In this document: piece by piece, positions 54,501 through 56,539 of the stretch
Layout of the letters: the number at the start of each line of letters is the position of its first letter
Position numbering within the stretch: the stretch's first letter is position 1
Origin: Heterobilharzia americana
Lineage: Eukaryota > Platyhelminthes > Trematoda > Strigeidida > Schistosomatidae
Reading direction: 5' to 3'
Assembly (NCBI GenBank): GCA_944470555.2
Contig: OX104129.1
Span: 65,713,747 to 65,777,746 of the forward strand
DNA: 64,000 nt
Program-made: the position numbers and the translations under genes
The notes under the pieces: model-generated
The model's database searches: none
What the model was told of the DNA's origin: nothing
Seen by the model: only the letters and a program-made list of their open reading frames with translations

Positions 54501-55757
54501 TCAGTGAATGACGATCTCTATTACACCTAAACACATGCCATGTTATTTCAGAATTACTTAGGTAGTTTCTCCATGGGATGCTAGGAATCCTTACAACTTA
54601 TCTTTGGCACTTTATAGGGATGAAGTTGAGACTGTGGTTGGATTGCTTAAAAAGGTATGTCAGACTAAAAGCGTTCCATCGCTCTTTAGTGGGGTCATTG
54701 TTGCTTTCATCTTTAAAACTGGTCGCTGTAGTGCTTGTAACAACCAATGAAATGTCAGTCTGCTTTCAGTTGTCTTAATAATTTATTTCTGTCATACGTT
54801 TTGGTCTTTGCAAACGCATGGAAAACCGATTCACTCGTAGCACATAAGGTTTTATTCAGGGAATGGATGTGCCTACCATGTGTCCACTTTATGCCAGATG
54901 CTGGGACACAACCATACATATTTTAGGCGGAAAATTGTTATATTTCCCTAAAAATTTGTGTATCTAGGTAGTTTCGAGCGCTGACAGAGATGTAGCTAAT
55001 AAGGTTTCTAACCATGTATTGGAAGTCAACAGTATCTTTGTAACTTTTGCCTAATTGTAGAAGATCAAGTGTACAGGATGTCGATGCGGATAGTTGTGGT
55101 CTATCCCTGTGAAACCTGGGGATTTCCGACTACTCTGCATATTCCACCACTTTTGTCTCCGTAGAATTGCTAGCATCTGGTGGAAATATGTGAGCAGTTC
55201 TGAAGTGAAGTAATGGGAGTATGCGCATGATATAATAGTGGTCATTTACTGAGTGAAGTCACCTTGTAAAACCATCTTCCATGACTTGTGTACATTTGTG
55301 ACGAATGTCATCTCAGATGCTTCCAAACCGCTAACTGTTCGGTCACCCTTGAACTGGTAGGAAGCAATCGAGAGAGATGGTCAGTATATGACTTTACACA
55401 ATACGATAAAGGATAGTTTTGTTGTTTCCTCACGACTCGCTGAATAAAGTCTCTTAGAGGTGACACAACTCAGTGGCTTGAGGCGATAACAAGTGTAGCT
55501 GATAATCAAGACCAGTAGCGATCATATTGCAGCTTTCTTGTAATAGGCTTTTATAACTCTAATCTTATAAAGTGGTTATTTTTTTGTCTTATATAGGGGC
55601 AACCGATTTGGTGTGTAATAATCCTGATGGAGAAGACTGGCGTCAACTTCCTGTGAATACTAGTTTTACCAATATGCTTTCTGAAGGCGATTTACCAGAA
55701 CTGTTCAATCCTGATTATATAGAAGATCTCATCAAAGAAGATATAACTGACTTATGA
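7896..55757 (+). CDS. Divergent ARNT/BMAL-class bHLH-PAS transcription factor (12 coding exons, 564 aa)
   Basis: Seen: twelve coding pieces (7896-7945, 14437-14579, 14639-14700, 14753-14842, 21778-21895, 26969-27097, 32475-32688, 40364-40470, 45742-45886, 51472-51787, 52375-52534, 55597-55757) join with GT-AG introns and matching phases into 564 codons plus TGA. Residues 18-65 are a bHLH: basic region HSEIERKRRERM, then a short loop and KDKLSIFLAGAERL as helix 2. PAS-A spans about 79-210 (DGF at 88-90, GKTLYDVAEP at 120-129, RNFVIAMRCG at 159-168). PAS-B spans about 250-350 (GWDVDDIL near 275). Residues 354-510 are a Ser/Asn-rich linker; the tail is acidic. Known: ARNT and BMAL/CYCLE are class II bHLH-PAS partners that bind E-box-like half sites with a His-Glu-Arg triad, here H20, E24, R28. 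Inferred: nuclear dimeric transcription factor, closer to ARNT in the basic region and PAS-A. No Q-rich transactivation tail is visible. Exact orthology is uncertain. Confidence 0.85.
8585..9625 (+). mobile_element. RTE-like family B, 3' part
   Basis: Plus strand in intron 1. Near 8,645 the RT motif LEYADDVVLL is readable, then the thumb/C-terminal part (GSCISPKGLVSD, NHRSLRTIARI, DEVVDLRRL) with several frame breaks, and the 3' UTR to about 9,625, which is shared with the copies at 15,505, 22,360 and 33,035. Confidence 0.8.
9640..10890 (-). mobile_element. RTE-like family B, 5' part (opposite strand to its neighbour)
   Basis: Minus strand. The frame at 9,988-10,368 reads ALNVYTPSQVGQQDSLAK, the start of the family-B APE endonuclease, preceded by the 5' UTR at 10,200-10,890. 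It lies tail-to-tail with the + copy at 8,585-9,625. Lack of the 3' part is unusual for target-primed insertion and points to a later deletion or recombination. Confidence 0.72.
10891..11668. other. Intron 1 stretch without recognised feature
   Basis: No repeat family or coding sequence that I can place. A 63-codon frame at 11,090-11,281 lacks any splice context or resemblance. Confidence 0.35.
11669..12022 (+). mobile_element. RTE-like family A, 3' end with foldback start and (AAT)n tail
   Basis: Plus strand. It carries the RT C-terminus (RTNQP-type region, then KRRVGRPR-like basic stretch) and ends GGAACCCAAGGGA before an (AAT)n run at 11,981-12,022, the tail type of this family. The left edge is a perfect 17-bp inverted repeat (11,669-11,685 with 11,692-11,708, 6-bp loop), as if the first bases had been copied back in reverse. 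Confidence 0.82.
12836..12945 (-). mobile_element. tRNA-derived SINE (family T)
   Basis: Reverse complement has an A-box-like TAGCTCATTTAGTAGAGC, a B-box-like GGTTCAAATC and the family tail (AAATTTTCATTTCAC). It is related to copies at 13,363, 19,079, 45,005 and 56,255. Part of intron 1. Confidence 0.75.
13363..13545 (-). mobile_element. tRNA-derived SINE (family T), inverted ends
   Basis: A minus-strand copy (tail at left, tRNA-like body with TAGCTCAGTTGATAGAGC in reverse) is followed by a plus-strand tail (AAATTTTCACTTCACC to CATCATCCAG), so both outer ends are inverted copies of the same tail. This makes a head-to-head partial dimer. Confidence 0.75.
13968..13998 (+). repeat. Imperfect (AC)n microsatellite
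   Basis: Run of acacatgcacacacac type, 31 bp, in intron 1. Confidence 0.7.
14053..14104 (-). ncRNA. Hammerhead ribozyme motif, one core change
   Basis: Reverse strand: ATCCAG before core CTGAAGA (fits CUGANGA), stem II GTCC/GGAC, then GAGA in place of GAAA, stem III ACGCGCAT, cleavage triplet ATC, stem I partner TGGAT. Only the conserved A of GAAA is changed, so activity is probably weak or lost. Confidence 0.7.
14213..14264 (+). ncRNA. Hammerhead ribozyme motif, degenerate
   Basis: Core CTGGCGA (the conserved A changed to G), stem II GTCC/GGAC with loop TAAATA, GAAA intact, then a damaged stem III and CTGGATT as stem I 3' strand. Confidence 0.6.
14437..14579 (+). CDS. bHLH-PAS gene, exon 2: bHLH domain
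   Basis: The acceptor is ctacag (14431-14436) and the donor gtagta starts at 14580. It encodes residues 18-64. The basic region has the H-x3-E-x3-R triad (H20, E24, R28) of the ARNT/BMAL class. Helix 1 is about KLETEFLHRQV; helix 2 begins KDKLSIFL. The loop is about four residues shorter than I expect for ARNT, and the usual TILRMAV helix-2 core is replaced by SIFLAGA. One leftover base passes to exon 3 (Asp65). Confidence 0.9.
14639..14700 (+). CDS. bHLH-PAS gene, exon 3
   Basis: A 59-bp intron separates it from exon 2 (acceptor atatag, donor gtaagt at 14701). It encodes residues 65-85, the end of helix 2 and the bHLH to PAS-A linker, ending RIIIN, which aligns with the first PAS-A strand entry of ARNT. 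It ends in phase 0. Tiny introns of this size next to the 5' exons are typical of schistosome genes. Confidence 0.88.
14753..14842 (+). CDS. bHLH-PAS gene, exon 4: start of PAS-A
   Basis: The acceptor is aactag (14747-14752) and the donor gttagt starts at 14843; 90 bp, phase 0 to 0. It encodes residues 86-115. TIDGFAIHVRCSDGEIMY matches the PAS-A pattern ADGFxFxVxCxxGxxxY of ARNT/BMAL, followed by a helix ending VLDIPQ. It is followed by a 6.9-kb intron filled with repeats. Confidence 0.9.
15505..16095 (+). mobile_element. RTE-like family B, 3' end
   Basis: Plus strand in intron 4. Readable pieces: HRCLRRIARIW, KSVDEVVDLSRMRW and the 3' UTR up to about 16,095. Frames are broken. Confidence 0.78.
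16480..16850 (-). mobile_element. RTE-like family A, 3' end
   Basis: Minus strand: tail ATTATTTGTCC at the left, then the family's GGGTTCCTAGTAGAACATACC end and C-terminal region to about 16,850, where similarity stops. It is close to the + copy ending at 20,790 and shares an extra GTTCGG with it, so the two are sisters in opposite orientation. Confidence 0.8.
17623..18510. repeat. Near-perfect 359-bp palindrome arms around a 170-bp spacer
   Basis: 17,623-17,981 is the reverse complement of 18,152-18,510. I find a single mismatch (G at about 17,783 in CCTGGTAT against CCTGATAT) and no length change. The arms carry the 3' part of a GIY-YIG retroelement. The spacer belongs to the right-hand copy, so the left arm is an inverted duplicate of the 3' end. 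A related 3' end lies at 40,621-40,700 and shorter ones near 46,085 and 61,615. Confidence 0.9.
18001..18310 (+). pseudogene. C-terminal part of a Penelope-like element ORF with GIY-YIG nuclease start
   Basis: With small breaks the plus strand reads FITFIMLPFKRGTSQTLRRI, then LKDSIDPIEQNNLIYQI, then NECEVKYIGQTSLSESIRI and EHRSLTKL. The YIGQT box and the preceding Cys are the start of the GIY-YIG domain that Penelope-like retroelements carry after the RT. A stop after FVG breaks the frame. Confidence 0.75.
19079..19356. mobile_element. tRNA-derived SINE (family T), head-to-head dimer
   Basis: 19,079-19,195 is a minus copy and 19,250-19,356 a plus copy. Each has a complete tRNA-like head (TAGCTCAGTTGGTAGAGC type A-box, GGTTCGAATC B-box) and the AAATTTTCATTTCACC tail. 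They face away from a 55-bp centre. The plus head even keeps a 5-bp acceptor stem (GGACC/GGTCC). Confidence 0.82.
19985..20790 (+). mobile_element. RTE-like family A, 3' part
   Basis: Plus strand. Starts inside the RT C-terminal half (ACTAGTTGGCAGAAGAGGC, EEAAKTGLQVNVEKTEVMEI in another copy), continues to the family end GGAACCCAAGGGACAAATAAT and an (AAT)n tail. Stops and frameshifts throughout. Confidence 0.82.
21185..21330 (+). mobile_element. tRNA-like SINE fragment (family U)
   Basis: GGGTTTCAACATC as a B-box remnant, followed by GTGAGCAGTCTGATAGTA and ending near GAATGTGCAC. Similar pieces occur at 30,570-30,790 (minus), 31,805-31,925, 41,880-41,985 (minus) and 46,195-46,330 (minus). 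Confidence 0.5.
21589..21639 (+). ncRNA. Hammerhead ribozyme motif of Penelope type, core intact
   Basis: Stem I 5' strand AAATCAGTG (21,589-21,597), core CTGATGA (21,598-21,604), an extra T, stem II GTCGTC/GACGAT with loop CAGAAA, GAAA (21,624-21,627), minimal GCTT, then CACGATTT (21,632-21,639), which pairs with stem I except for one bulged A. Known: Penelope-like elements carry minimal type I hammerheads. The T before stem II is also present in the diverged copies at 51,987 and 52,240, so it is a family trait. Confidence 0.7.
21589..21665 (+). mobile_element. Solo Penelope-type terminal repeat fragment
   Basis: The sequence GATGAAAGCTTCACGATT to AACCCAGCTCAGAGAACAC also flanks the Penelope-like element at 25,667-26,815 (both ends). 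Here it stands alone, about 110 bp before exon 5. Confidence 0.7.
21778..21895 (+). CDS. bHLH-PAS gene, exon 5: PAS-A
   Basis: Strong acceptor ctttcag (21771-21777); donor gtaaat at 21896. It encodes residues 116-154. GKTLYDVAEP corresponds to the ARNT PAS-A segment GSTLYDQVHP, where schistosome Ala-Glu replaces Val-His. One base remains and is completed in exon 6 to Glu155. A Penelope-type terminal repeat with a hammerhead motif lies about 110 bp upstream (21589-21665). Confidence 0.9.
22360..22760 (-). mobile_element. RTE-like family B, 3' UTR
   Basis: Reverse complement of the 3' UTR seen at 9,470-9,625 and 15,920-16,095, ending with the last part of the coding region near 22,750. Lies in intron 5. 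Confidence 0.7.
23005..23140. repeat. Short inverted-repeat element (MITE-like)
   Basis: GGGCGACTTTAAAGG and CGAAATAACCAATCAGA at the left recur inverted at the right (TCTGATTGGTTATTTCAG, GGGTCGCTTTTAAAG). A related sequence is at 45,245-45,390 (GATTGGTTATTTTACCAG). No coding capacity; a small non-autonomous foldback element is the best guess. Confidence 0.45.
23824..23864 (+). repeat. (TA)n microsatellite
   Basis: About 20 TA units in intron 5. The apparent YIYIYI protein frames here are artefacts of this run. Confidence 0.9.
23885..24180 (+). pseudogene. C-terminal remnant of a Penelope-like/GIY-YIG ORF
   Basis: In broken plus frames: KQIMETGHRIDPKTAF, ILRFIEALAMRKFKSPLD. The TGHxxD, then LRxxEAxAI, then LK layout is the usual end of GIY-YIG proteins of retroelements. 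No RT is near it. Confidence 0.5.
24985..25400. other. GC-richer stretch of unknown origin
   Basis: 25,080-25,260 is clearly richer in G and C than its surroundings (for example GCCCGTACTACCTGCG). It holds overlapping frames on both strands (94 and 95 codons) with no resemblance and no splice context that I can support. It may be a repeat not otherwise present here, or transferred sequence. Confidence 0.3.
25735..26214 (-). pseudogene. Penelope-like RT C-terminus plus GIY-YIG nuclease N-terminus
   Basis: An open frame of 159 codons. Residues 1-60 are the conserved region after the Penelope RT (YRKPTHTDQ, then a Cys-Ser basic stretch). About 129-159 have the zinc-like CNNC followed by YIGQSG, the beginning of GIY-YIG. 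The nuclease is cut off by the terminal repeat, so catalytic Arg and Glu are missing. Confidence 0.8.
26741..26790 (+). ncRNA. Degenerate hammerhead motif in Penelope terminal repeat
   Basis: Same layout as 21,589: GTCGTC/GACGAT stem II, GAAAGCTTCACG, but the core reads TTGGTGA in place of CTGATGA. Probably inactive. Confidence 0.5.
26969..27097 (+). CDS. bHLH-PAS gene, exon 6: PAS-A
   Basis: The acceptor is tttatag (26962-26968) and the donor gtatgt starts at 27098. It encodes residues 155-197. PRNFVIAMRCG matches the diagnostic RRSFxxRMRCG strand of ARNT/BMAL PAS-A; the exon ends RFIEFCGDIVYQ, where ARNT has the HCTGYIKAW strand. One base remains (to Lys198). Confidence 0.9.
27850..28080 (-). 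mobile_element. RTE-like family B, 5' UTR fragment
   Basis: Matches the 5' UTR at 5,230-5,480 (CTGCCCACATCGTGGAAGGC, ATATCTGCTTGAGGCC) in the same orientation. It is directly followed by a GIY-YIG fragment. Confidence 0.65.
28085..28260 (+). pseudogene. GIY-YIG nuclease fragment of a Penelope-like element
   Basis: Plus strand reads LPCNDCEVKYIGESRRPGSI then RITEHKNLAKSRVVDKKF. It has the Cys pair, the YIG box and the Arg/Glu-His helix seen at 18,200. No RT beside it. Confidence 0.7.
28261..29796. other. Intron 6 stretch without recognised feature
   Basis: AT-rich. Around 29,340-29,540 an inverted, diverged copy of 27,440-27,600 can be made out (TCTGTTCACTGTGTGTGACC against GGTCACACACAGTGAACAGA), so part of it is repeat. 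No supported coding sequence. Confidence 0.4.
29797..30060 (+). mobile_element. tRNA-headed SINE
   Basis: Begins CCTGAGTAGCTCAGTGGTAAAC (A-box-like) with GGGTTTCAATCTC as B-box remnant and a non-coding tail. No hammerhead seen in this copy. Confidence 0.55.
30570..30790 (-). mobile_element. tRNA-like SINE (family U)
   Basis: Reverse complement: ACTGGGTCATGAGTTTGAGC B-box region, GGGCAGCCAGGTAGCATCAC middle, CGAATGTGCAGAGG near its end. Longest family-U copy in the window. Confidence 0.55.
31006..31560. mobile_element. Hammerhead SINE (family H2), head-to-head pair, decayed
   Basis: 31,060-31,200 is a minus copy (AAAACCTGGGAGTAC, CCGTCCTAGTGTGAGG, tRNA-like body). 31,410-31,560 is a plus copy (GGTCATGAGTTCGACACCTG, CTGTTAAGGAATCCTATACTAG, CAACTGTTCAGTACTCCCAG). 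Both hammerhead cores are broken. Confidence 0.6.
31690..31935 (+). mobile_element. tRNA-like SINE fragment (family U)
   Basis: GGGCAGTCAGATAGTAACG and CGAATGTGCATGC match the middle and end of the 30,570 copy in opposite orientation. Confidence 0.45.
32010..32235 (-). mobile_element. Sm-alpha-type SINE
   Basis: Minus copy with hammerhead at the left (32,013-32,058), tRNA-like body (CAAGGTTCAAATCCTAGTGG as B-box, GTAGCGTAGTGGATAACG as A-box, in reverse) and the flank CAGGTAATATCGAGG seen also at 14,305 and 47,865. Confidence 0.72.
32013..32058 (-). ncRNA. Degenerate hammerhead ribozyme motif
   Basis: ACATCCAG, core CTGACGA intact, stem II GTTCC/ATGAC weakened, then GGAAAG in place of GAAAC, stem III and cleavage region lost. 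Confidence 0.5.
32475..32688 (+). CDS. bHLH-PAS gene, exon 7: end of PAS-A, linker, start of PAS-B
   Basis: The acceptor is atatag (32469-32474) and the donor gtaagt starts at 32689. It encodes residues 198-268. LFRGVCRPLDM is in the place of the last PAS-A strand (CLVAIGRLQV in ARNT). A polar linker with Asn, Gln, Thr and Pro follows. The first PAS-B strand is about HVTLRIAADNFSITEVVG. Two bases remain (to Asn269). Confidence 0.88.
33035..33745 (-). mobile_element. RTE-like family B, 3' end
   Basis: 3' UTR at the left, then coding remnants MPIHCPPQCTMLGEVGLG, VDEVVNLRRLKWLGYVL in minus frames, and earlier C-terminal RT to about 33,745. Intron 7. Confidence 0.78.
33746..35439. other. Intron 7 stretch without recognised feature
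   Basis: No family that I can name. 34,694-34,909 has a 71-codon frame with no resemblance. Confidence 0.35.
35440..36072 (+). mobile_element. CR1-like non-LTR retrotransposon, left part (split by insertion)
   Basis: Plus strand reads PKGAVLCPFLLSFFLQDFPT and NFVKYADNLTVFTPATSSSD (the RT YADD box altered to YADN), then LTEIGHWFSSYSFTLDPSRC and, after a frameshift, LSWSLHIFLISGKILRLTFY and RKLRLSGT. The reading continues at 39,401 as QPILLRFINSC, so the two parts were one element. Clade inferred from RT style; SR1 is the known schistosome CR1-type element. Confidence 0.8.
36062..36072 (+). repeat. Target-site duplication, left copy
   Basis: TTTCTGGCACA, repeated at 39,390-39,400, brackets the family-A element inserted in minus orientation. 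Confidence 0.85.
36073..39389 (-). mobile_element. Full-length RTE-like retrotransposon, family A (3.3 kb)
   Basis: Minus strand, bracketed by an 11-bp target-site duplication. From right: 5' end, APE endonuclease (about 38,380-39,150; GREALGEMNENGEPF), spacer, RT (36,860-37,460: TTGTGWLQEGQIICGSN, LYLNFIDFEKAF, GVKQGYLLSPMIFLIV, then DLDFANDDLCLMS), C-terminal region (NSNVKSVLLYGSETW in 36,312-36,566), end GGAACCCAAGGG and AAT-rich tail at the left. At least five frame breaks; the catalytic FADD reads FANDD. Dead but complete in length, so useful as the family reference. Confidence 0.9.
36858..37458 (-). pseudogene. Family-A reverse transcriptase, broken
   Basis: Two overlapping minus frames (37,117-37,458 and 36,858-37,223). 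RT block with LYLNFIDFEKAFEGIDRE (first catalytic Asp as FID) and KQGYLLSPMIFLIVVDCIM; the second catalytic site FADD has an extra Asn (FANDD). In live elements this enzyme copies the element RNA onto nicked DNA. Confidence 0.82.
39390..39700 (+). mobile_element. CR1-like retrotransposon, right part
   Basis: Starts with the second copy of the target duplication, then TSQPILLRFINSCVFTIL, LRRKDYVVLRRILKAISRAS. An (AT)n run follows at 39,549-39,592, then a short 3' UTR with AATAAA near 39,671 and a (TTA)n-like end at 39,685. Confidence 0.78.
39549..39593 (+). repeat. (AT)n microsatellite
   Basis: About 22 units, right after the RT C-terminal codons of the CR1-like element. Confidence 0.9.
40364..40470 (+). 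CDS. bHLH-PAS gene, exon 8: PAS-B core
   Basis: The acceptor is ttttcaag (40356-40363) and the donor gtaagt starts at 40471. It encodes residues 270-304. SSSILGWDVDDILNKHIEDF matches the PAS-B helix block in which ARNT/BMAL have GYxPQELLGxxxxEF. The helix that follows contains SIVKHALKE. One base remains (to Thr305). Confidence 0.88.
40621..40705 (-). mobile_element. 3' end of the GIY-YIG element seen at 17.6-18.5 kb
   Basis: TTTAATTCCATATTAGATTT and the following 60 bp match the outer end of the palindrome at 17,623, in minus orientation. 150 bp after exon 8. Confidence 0.6.
40715..41400 (-). mobile_element. RTE-like family B, 3' part (left arm of an inverted duplication)
   Basis: Minus frames read KLVDEVVNLHGLRWSGHVLR and LNKWNHLLSFTCYGHVLQ. 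40,848-41,230 pairs with 42,170-42,552 as an inverted copy without insertions or deletions. The segment right of 41,235 continues the RT region and is unique to this copy. Confidence 0.82.
41880..41990 (-). mobile_element. tRNA-like SINE fragment (family U)
   Basis: GTATGAAGGCTAATGATGCT matches 30,665-30,685; lies in the spacer of the inverted duplication. Confidence 0.45.
42165..42690 (+). mobile_element. RTE-like family B, 3' part (right arm of the inverted duplication)
   Basis: The 73-codon frame at 42,364-42,585 gives exactly the same protein as the minus frame at 40,815-41,036. Identity to the left arm is complete over the coding part and weakens beyond about 42,640. Confidence 0.85.
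42691..45000. other. Intron 8 stretch without recognised feature
   Basis: Mostly AT-rich. A 72-codon frame at 43,380-43,598 reads like protein (MKYMLDIRTLHLVLLMHENN) but has no splice context or family. Otherwise I see nothing here. Confidence 0.35.
45005..45130 (-). mobile_element. tRNA-derived SINE (family T)
   Basis: Tail at left (GATTGAAGGTGAAATGAGAA), tRNA-like body read in reverse (GGTTCGAATCC B-box), ends near GGGTCTCGTAGATC. Confidence 0.7.
45235..45395. repeat. GA-rich run and short inverted-repeat element
   Basis: (AG)n at 45,232-45,244, then GGGCCACCCTAGCAACCAA and CTGATTGGTTATTTTACCAG, related to 23,005-23,140. Confidence 0.4.
45742..45886 (+). CDS. bHLH-PAS gene, exon 9: C-terminal half of PAS-B
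   Basis: The acceptor is gttttcag (45734-45741) and the donor gtgagt starts at 45887. It encodes residues 305-352. NGSFKIFINWLDRE and YLKALFTAIQLNN are the G-H strands of PAS-B, and LYCIVCKLYP is the last strand (ARNT: EYIICTNT). Two bases remain (to Glu353). Confidence 0.88.
45965..46045 (-). mobile_element. Sm-alpha SINE 3' part with hammerhead
   Basis: Minus strand: tail (CATTAATGATAGATAATTGC) and hammerhead at 45,991-46,042. The tRNA-like body is missing. Begins about 80 bp after exon 9. Confidence 0.65.
45991..46042 (-). ncRNA. Hammerhead ribozyme motif, core altered
   Basis: ACATCTAG, then TCGATGA (first two core bases swapped from CTGATGA), perfect stem II GTCC/GGAC with loop CATACA, GAAA intact, ACCCATGTC with a GTC cleavage triplet. 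Confidence 0.58.
46195..46330 (-). mobile_element. tRNA-like SINE fragment (family U)
   Basis: CCAAATCTATTGTATGAGGCT and TTCAAATCTATGACCCA match the family in minus orientation. Confidence 0.45.
46770..47090 (-). mobile_element. Hammerhead SINE (family H2), partly deleted
   Basis: AACTTGGGAGCTGTTTCGGG and ACTCCTCAGAAGTTCCC keep only parts of the hammerhead; tRNA-like body in reverse (TTACCATTGAGCCACTGAC gives the A-box) follows. Confidence 0.6.
47215..47465 (+). mobile_element. Sm-alpha SINE, body-truncated
   Basis: Hammerhead at 47,277-47,328 followed by the tail (CTGGCCACTATCCATCATTA), then the flank GACATTGAGG and CAGTTAACCACGAGAAATTAC shared with other copies. Confidence 0.68.
47277..47328 (+). 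ncRNA. Hammerhead ribozyme motif with intact core
   Basis: CTGATGA, GAAA and a GTC triplet are all present; stem III ACGTGCGT. Stem II has one mismatch (GTCA/GGAC) and stem I (ATCTGA with CTAAAT) is weak. The best-preserved core of the Sm-alpha type in the window. Confidence 0.68.
47665..47985 (+). mobile_element. Sm-alpha SINE, near full length
   Basis: Plus strand: A-box GGTGGCTTAGTGGATAA, B-box GGGTTCGAGAC, hammerhead at 47,772-47,821, then the non-coding tail to ACAAGTATCATTACAATAAC. Best example of head, ribozyme and tail in one copy. Confidence 0.78.
47772..47821 (+). ncRNA. Degenerate hammerhead ribozyme motif
   Basis: ACATCCTG, core CTGACGA intact, GTTC/GGAC stem II, GTAA in place of GAAA, cleavage triplet lost. 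Confidence 0.5.
48345..50760 (+). mobile_element. RTE-like family A with internal deletion (2.4 kb)
   Basis: Plus strand in intron 9. 5' end at about 48,345; APE start MKAKVRMGIWNVRTMFEPSE at 48,596; junction near 48,960 skips most of the endonuclease. Spacer and RT follow (49,107-49,364 nearly identical to 37,474-37,731 in the opposite strand; FADD near 49,890 intact); end GGAACCCAAGGGACAAATAAT at 50,760. Stops throughout. Confidence 0.86.
50772..50990. mobile_element. Hammerhead SINE (family H2), head-to-head dimer without bodies
   Basis: Left CACGGACATCTGTTGGAGAA to CTTGGAGTACTGGACAGCTG is a minus copy; right CTGCTGAGGGGTCCTATACT to GATGTCTGTCCGTGAT is a plus copy. Only the hammerhead-tail parts are present, joined directly, with no tRNA-like head between them. 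Confidence 0.7.
50869..50918 (+). ncRNA. Degenerate hammerhead ribozyme motif (family H2)
   Basis: Core CTGAGGG, stem II GTCC/GGAT, GAAA intact, stem III ACACTTAT, stem I lost. Confidence 0.45.
51472..51787 (+). CDS. bHLH-PAS gene, exon 10: Ser/Asn-rich linker
   Basis: The acceptor is tgtatag (51465-51471) and the donor gtaatg starts at 51788. It encodes residues 353-458 with no domain I recognise. It is rich in Ser, Asn, Thr and Asp, so probably disordered; it sits where ARNT-family proteins carry their regulatory tail. It ends in phase 0. Confidence 0.85.
51987..52042 (-). ncRNA. Hammerhead motif of Penelope type
   Basis: Reverse strand: core CTGAAGA (fits CUGANGA), T, stem II GTCATC/GATGAT perfect, GAAA intact, TATC then CACGATG. 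Stem I partner is unclear. Confidence 0.55.
52240..52290 (+). ncRNA. Hammerhead motif of Penelope type, partner on the other strand
   Basis: Core CTGAAGA, T, GTCAGC/GATGAT (stem II damaged), GAAACGTTCAC. Confidence 0.5.
52375..52534 (+). CDS. bHLH-PAS gene, exon 11: acidic linker
   Basis: The acceptor is ctaacag (52368-52374) and the donor gtatgt starts at 52535. It encodes residues 459-511, including DTDDAIPEENNDETVD, a clearly acidic stretch. The intron before it is only 587 bp but is filled by a Penelope-type inverted repeat. Confidence 0.82.
52844..52893 (-). ncRNA. Hammerhead motif (family H2), core intact, stem III lost
   Basis: GCGCACTG, core CTGAGGA, stem II GAGCC/GGAC, GAAAG. The 3' stem I partner is not found. 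Confidence 0.52.
53150..53198 (+). ncRNA. Hammerhead motif (family H2), core intact
   Basis: Core CTGAGGA, stem II weakened (TTTCC/GGAC), GAAA, stem III ACAGCTGT, GTC, then CAGTG. Two bases of the stem I 5' strand are missing (GCGCTA in place of GCGCACTG). Confidence 0.58.
53290..54544. other. Intron 11 stretch, unidentified
   Basis: A 118-codon plus frame at 53,698-54,054 has no family I recognise. GGTACAACATGGGCACC near 54,095 after TTATTTAAAGC could suggest an LTR or promoter fragment, but I cannot support it. Nothing else seen. Confidence 0.3.
54545..55470 (+). mobile_element. RTE-like family B, strongly decayed
   Basis: Plus strand: LRLWLDCLKRYVRLKAFHRS and SLLLSSLKLVAVVLVTT, then a damaged RT start region (GFIQGMDVPTMCPLYARC) and, near 55,140, HHFCLRRIASIWWKYVSS, which is the HRCLRRIARIWW block of family B. 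Confidence 0.65.
55597..55757 (+). CDS. bHLH-PAS gene, last coding exon 12
   Basis: The acceptor is tatatag (55590-55596). It encodes Gly512 (joined with the last base of exon 11) to Leu564 and a TGA at 55755-55757. The tail SEGDLPELFNPDYIEDLIKE alternates acidic and bulky hydrophobic residues, as short acidic activation domains do. That role is inferred. Confidence 0.88.
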
Positions 55758-55868
55758 TCTCTTACTCTCTTTCACTTCAAAGTATATTCACATGTTTATT
55801 TAGCTATGAAGAATGTGCAATCATTTTACCCTTGAAATTAATCTAGATAATAATACTATTTTCGGAGC

Positions 55869-55874
55869 AATAAA
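55869..55874 (+). terminator. Polyadenylation signal of the bHLH-PAS gene
   Basis: AATAAA lies 112 bp after the stop codon in AT-rich sequence, the expected distance for a short 3' UTR. Confidence 0.55.
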
Positions 55875-56149
55875 AAAATATAAATTAGAGTATCACTTAG
55901 TAATCTTAACTGCCTTTGTCATATTTTCCAAATGTTAACTACTTTACAAATTTGTTTATCATAATAATTTATTTCTGTACAACTTACTTTCTGAAACTTT
56001 GGTTGTCTTATATCTCCAGCTATGTACAATAACAACAAACGGATACGTCAGCTAGAGAGGGGGAGCATCATATTGATTATCATTTTGACTATCTAAGTGA
56101 GATAGCCGTGGTTTGGCAGACTAGTATTAATACTGGGATGGGAAGTCGT

Positions 56150-56375
56150 GACTAGGCAGCCAGTGTGTAACTACGATCGAGCTATAGTAACGCTTCATAA
56201 ATTCACCTGGTAATCGGCAAAACCCTTTTCGATCGAAATGAAATTTAAAGTCTGATCAGCAATCGGACCTCAGAGCTCAGTTGGTAGAGCGTCGGACCGG
56301 AAACTCGGTGCTGGCTGGTTCGAATCTGGCCGCGGTCCAAATTTCTATTTCCCCTTCAATTATCATCCAGTATAG
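56150..56375 (+). mobile_element. tRNA-derived SINE (family T)
   Basis: CAGAGCTCAGTTGGTAGAGC A-box, GGTTCGAATCTGG B-box, GCGGTCCAAATTTCTATTTC tail. Just outside the 3' end of the bHLH-PAS gene. Confidence 0.75.
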
Positions 56376-56539
56376 ATACGTCAACGTAGAATATCGCACA
56401 AAAGTAACCACATTTGATAAAGACACAAAAAAAGTGTATCGAAAAGAAATGAAGTTACACTCGACAGAAGTGGATTAGAGGAGAGAAAAAATAAATTAGC
56501 TGAGGTTAATGAAAATGTCTAAGATTTCGAGAATGACAA

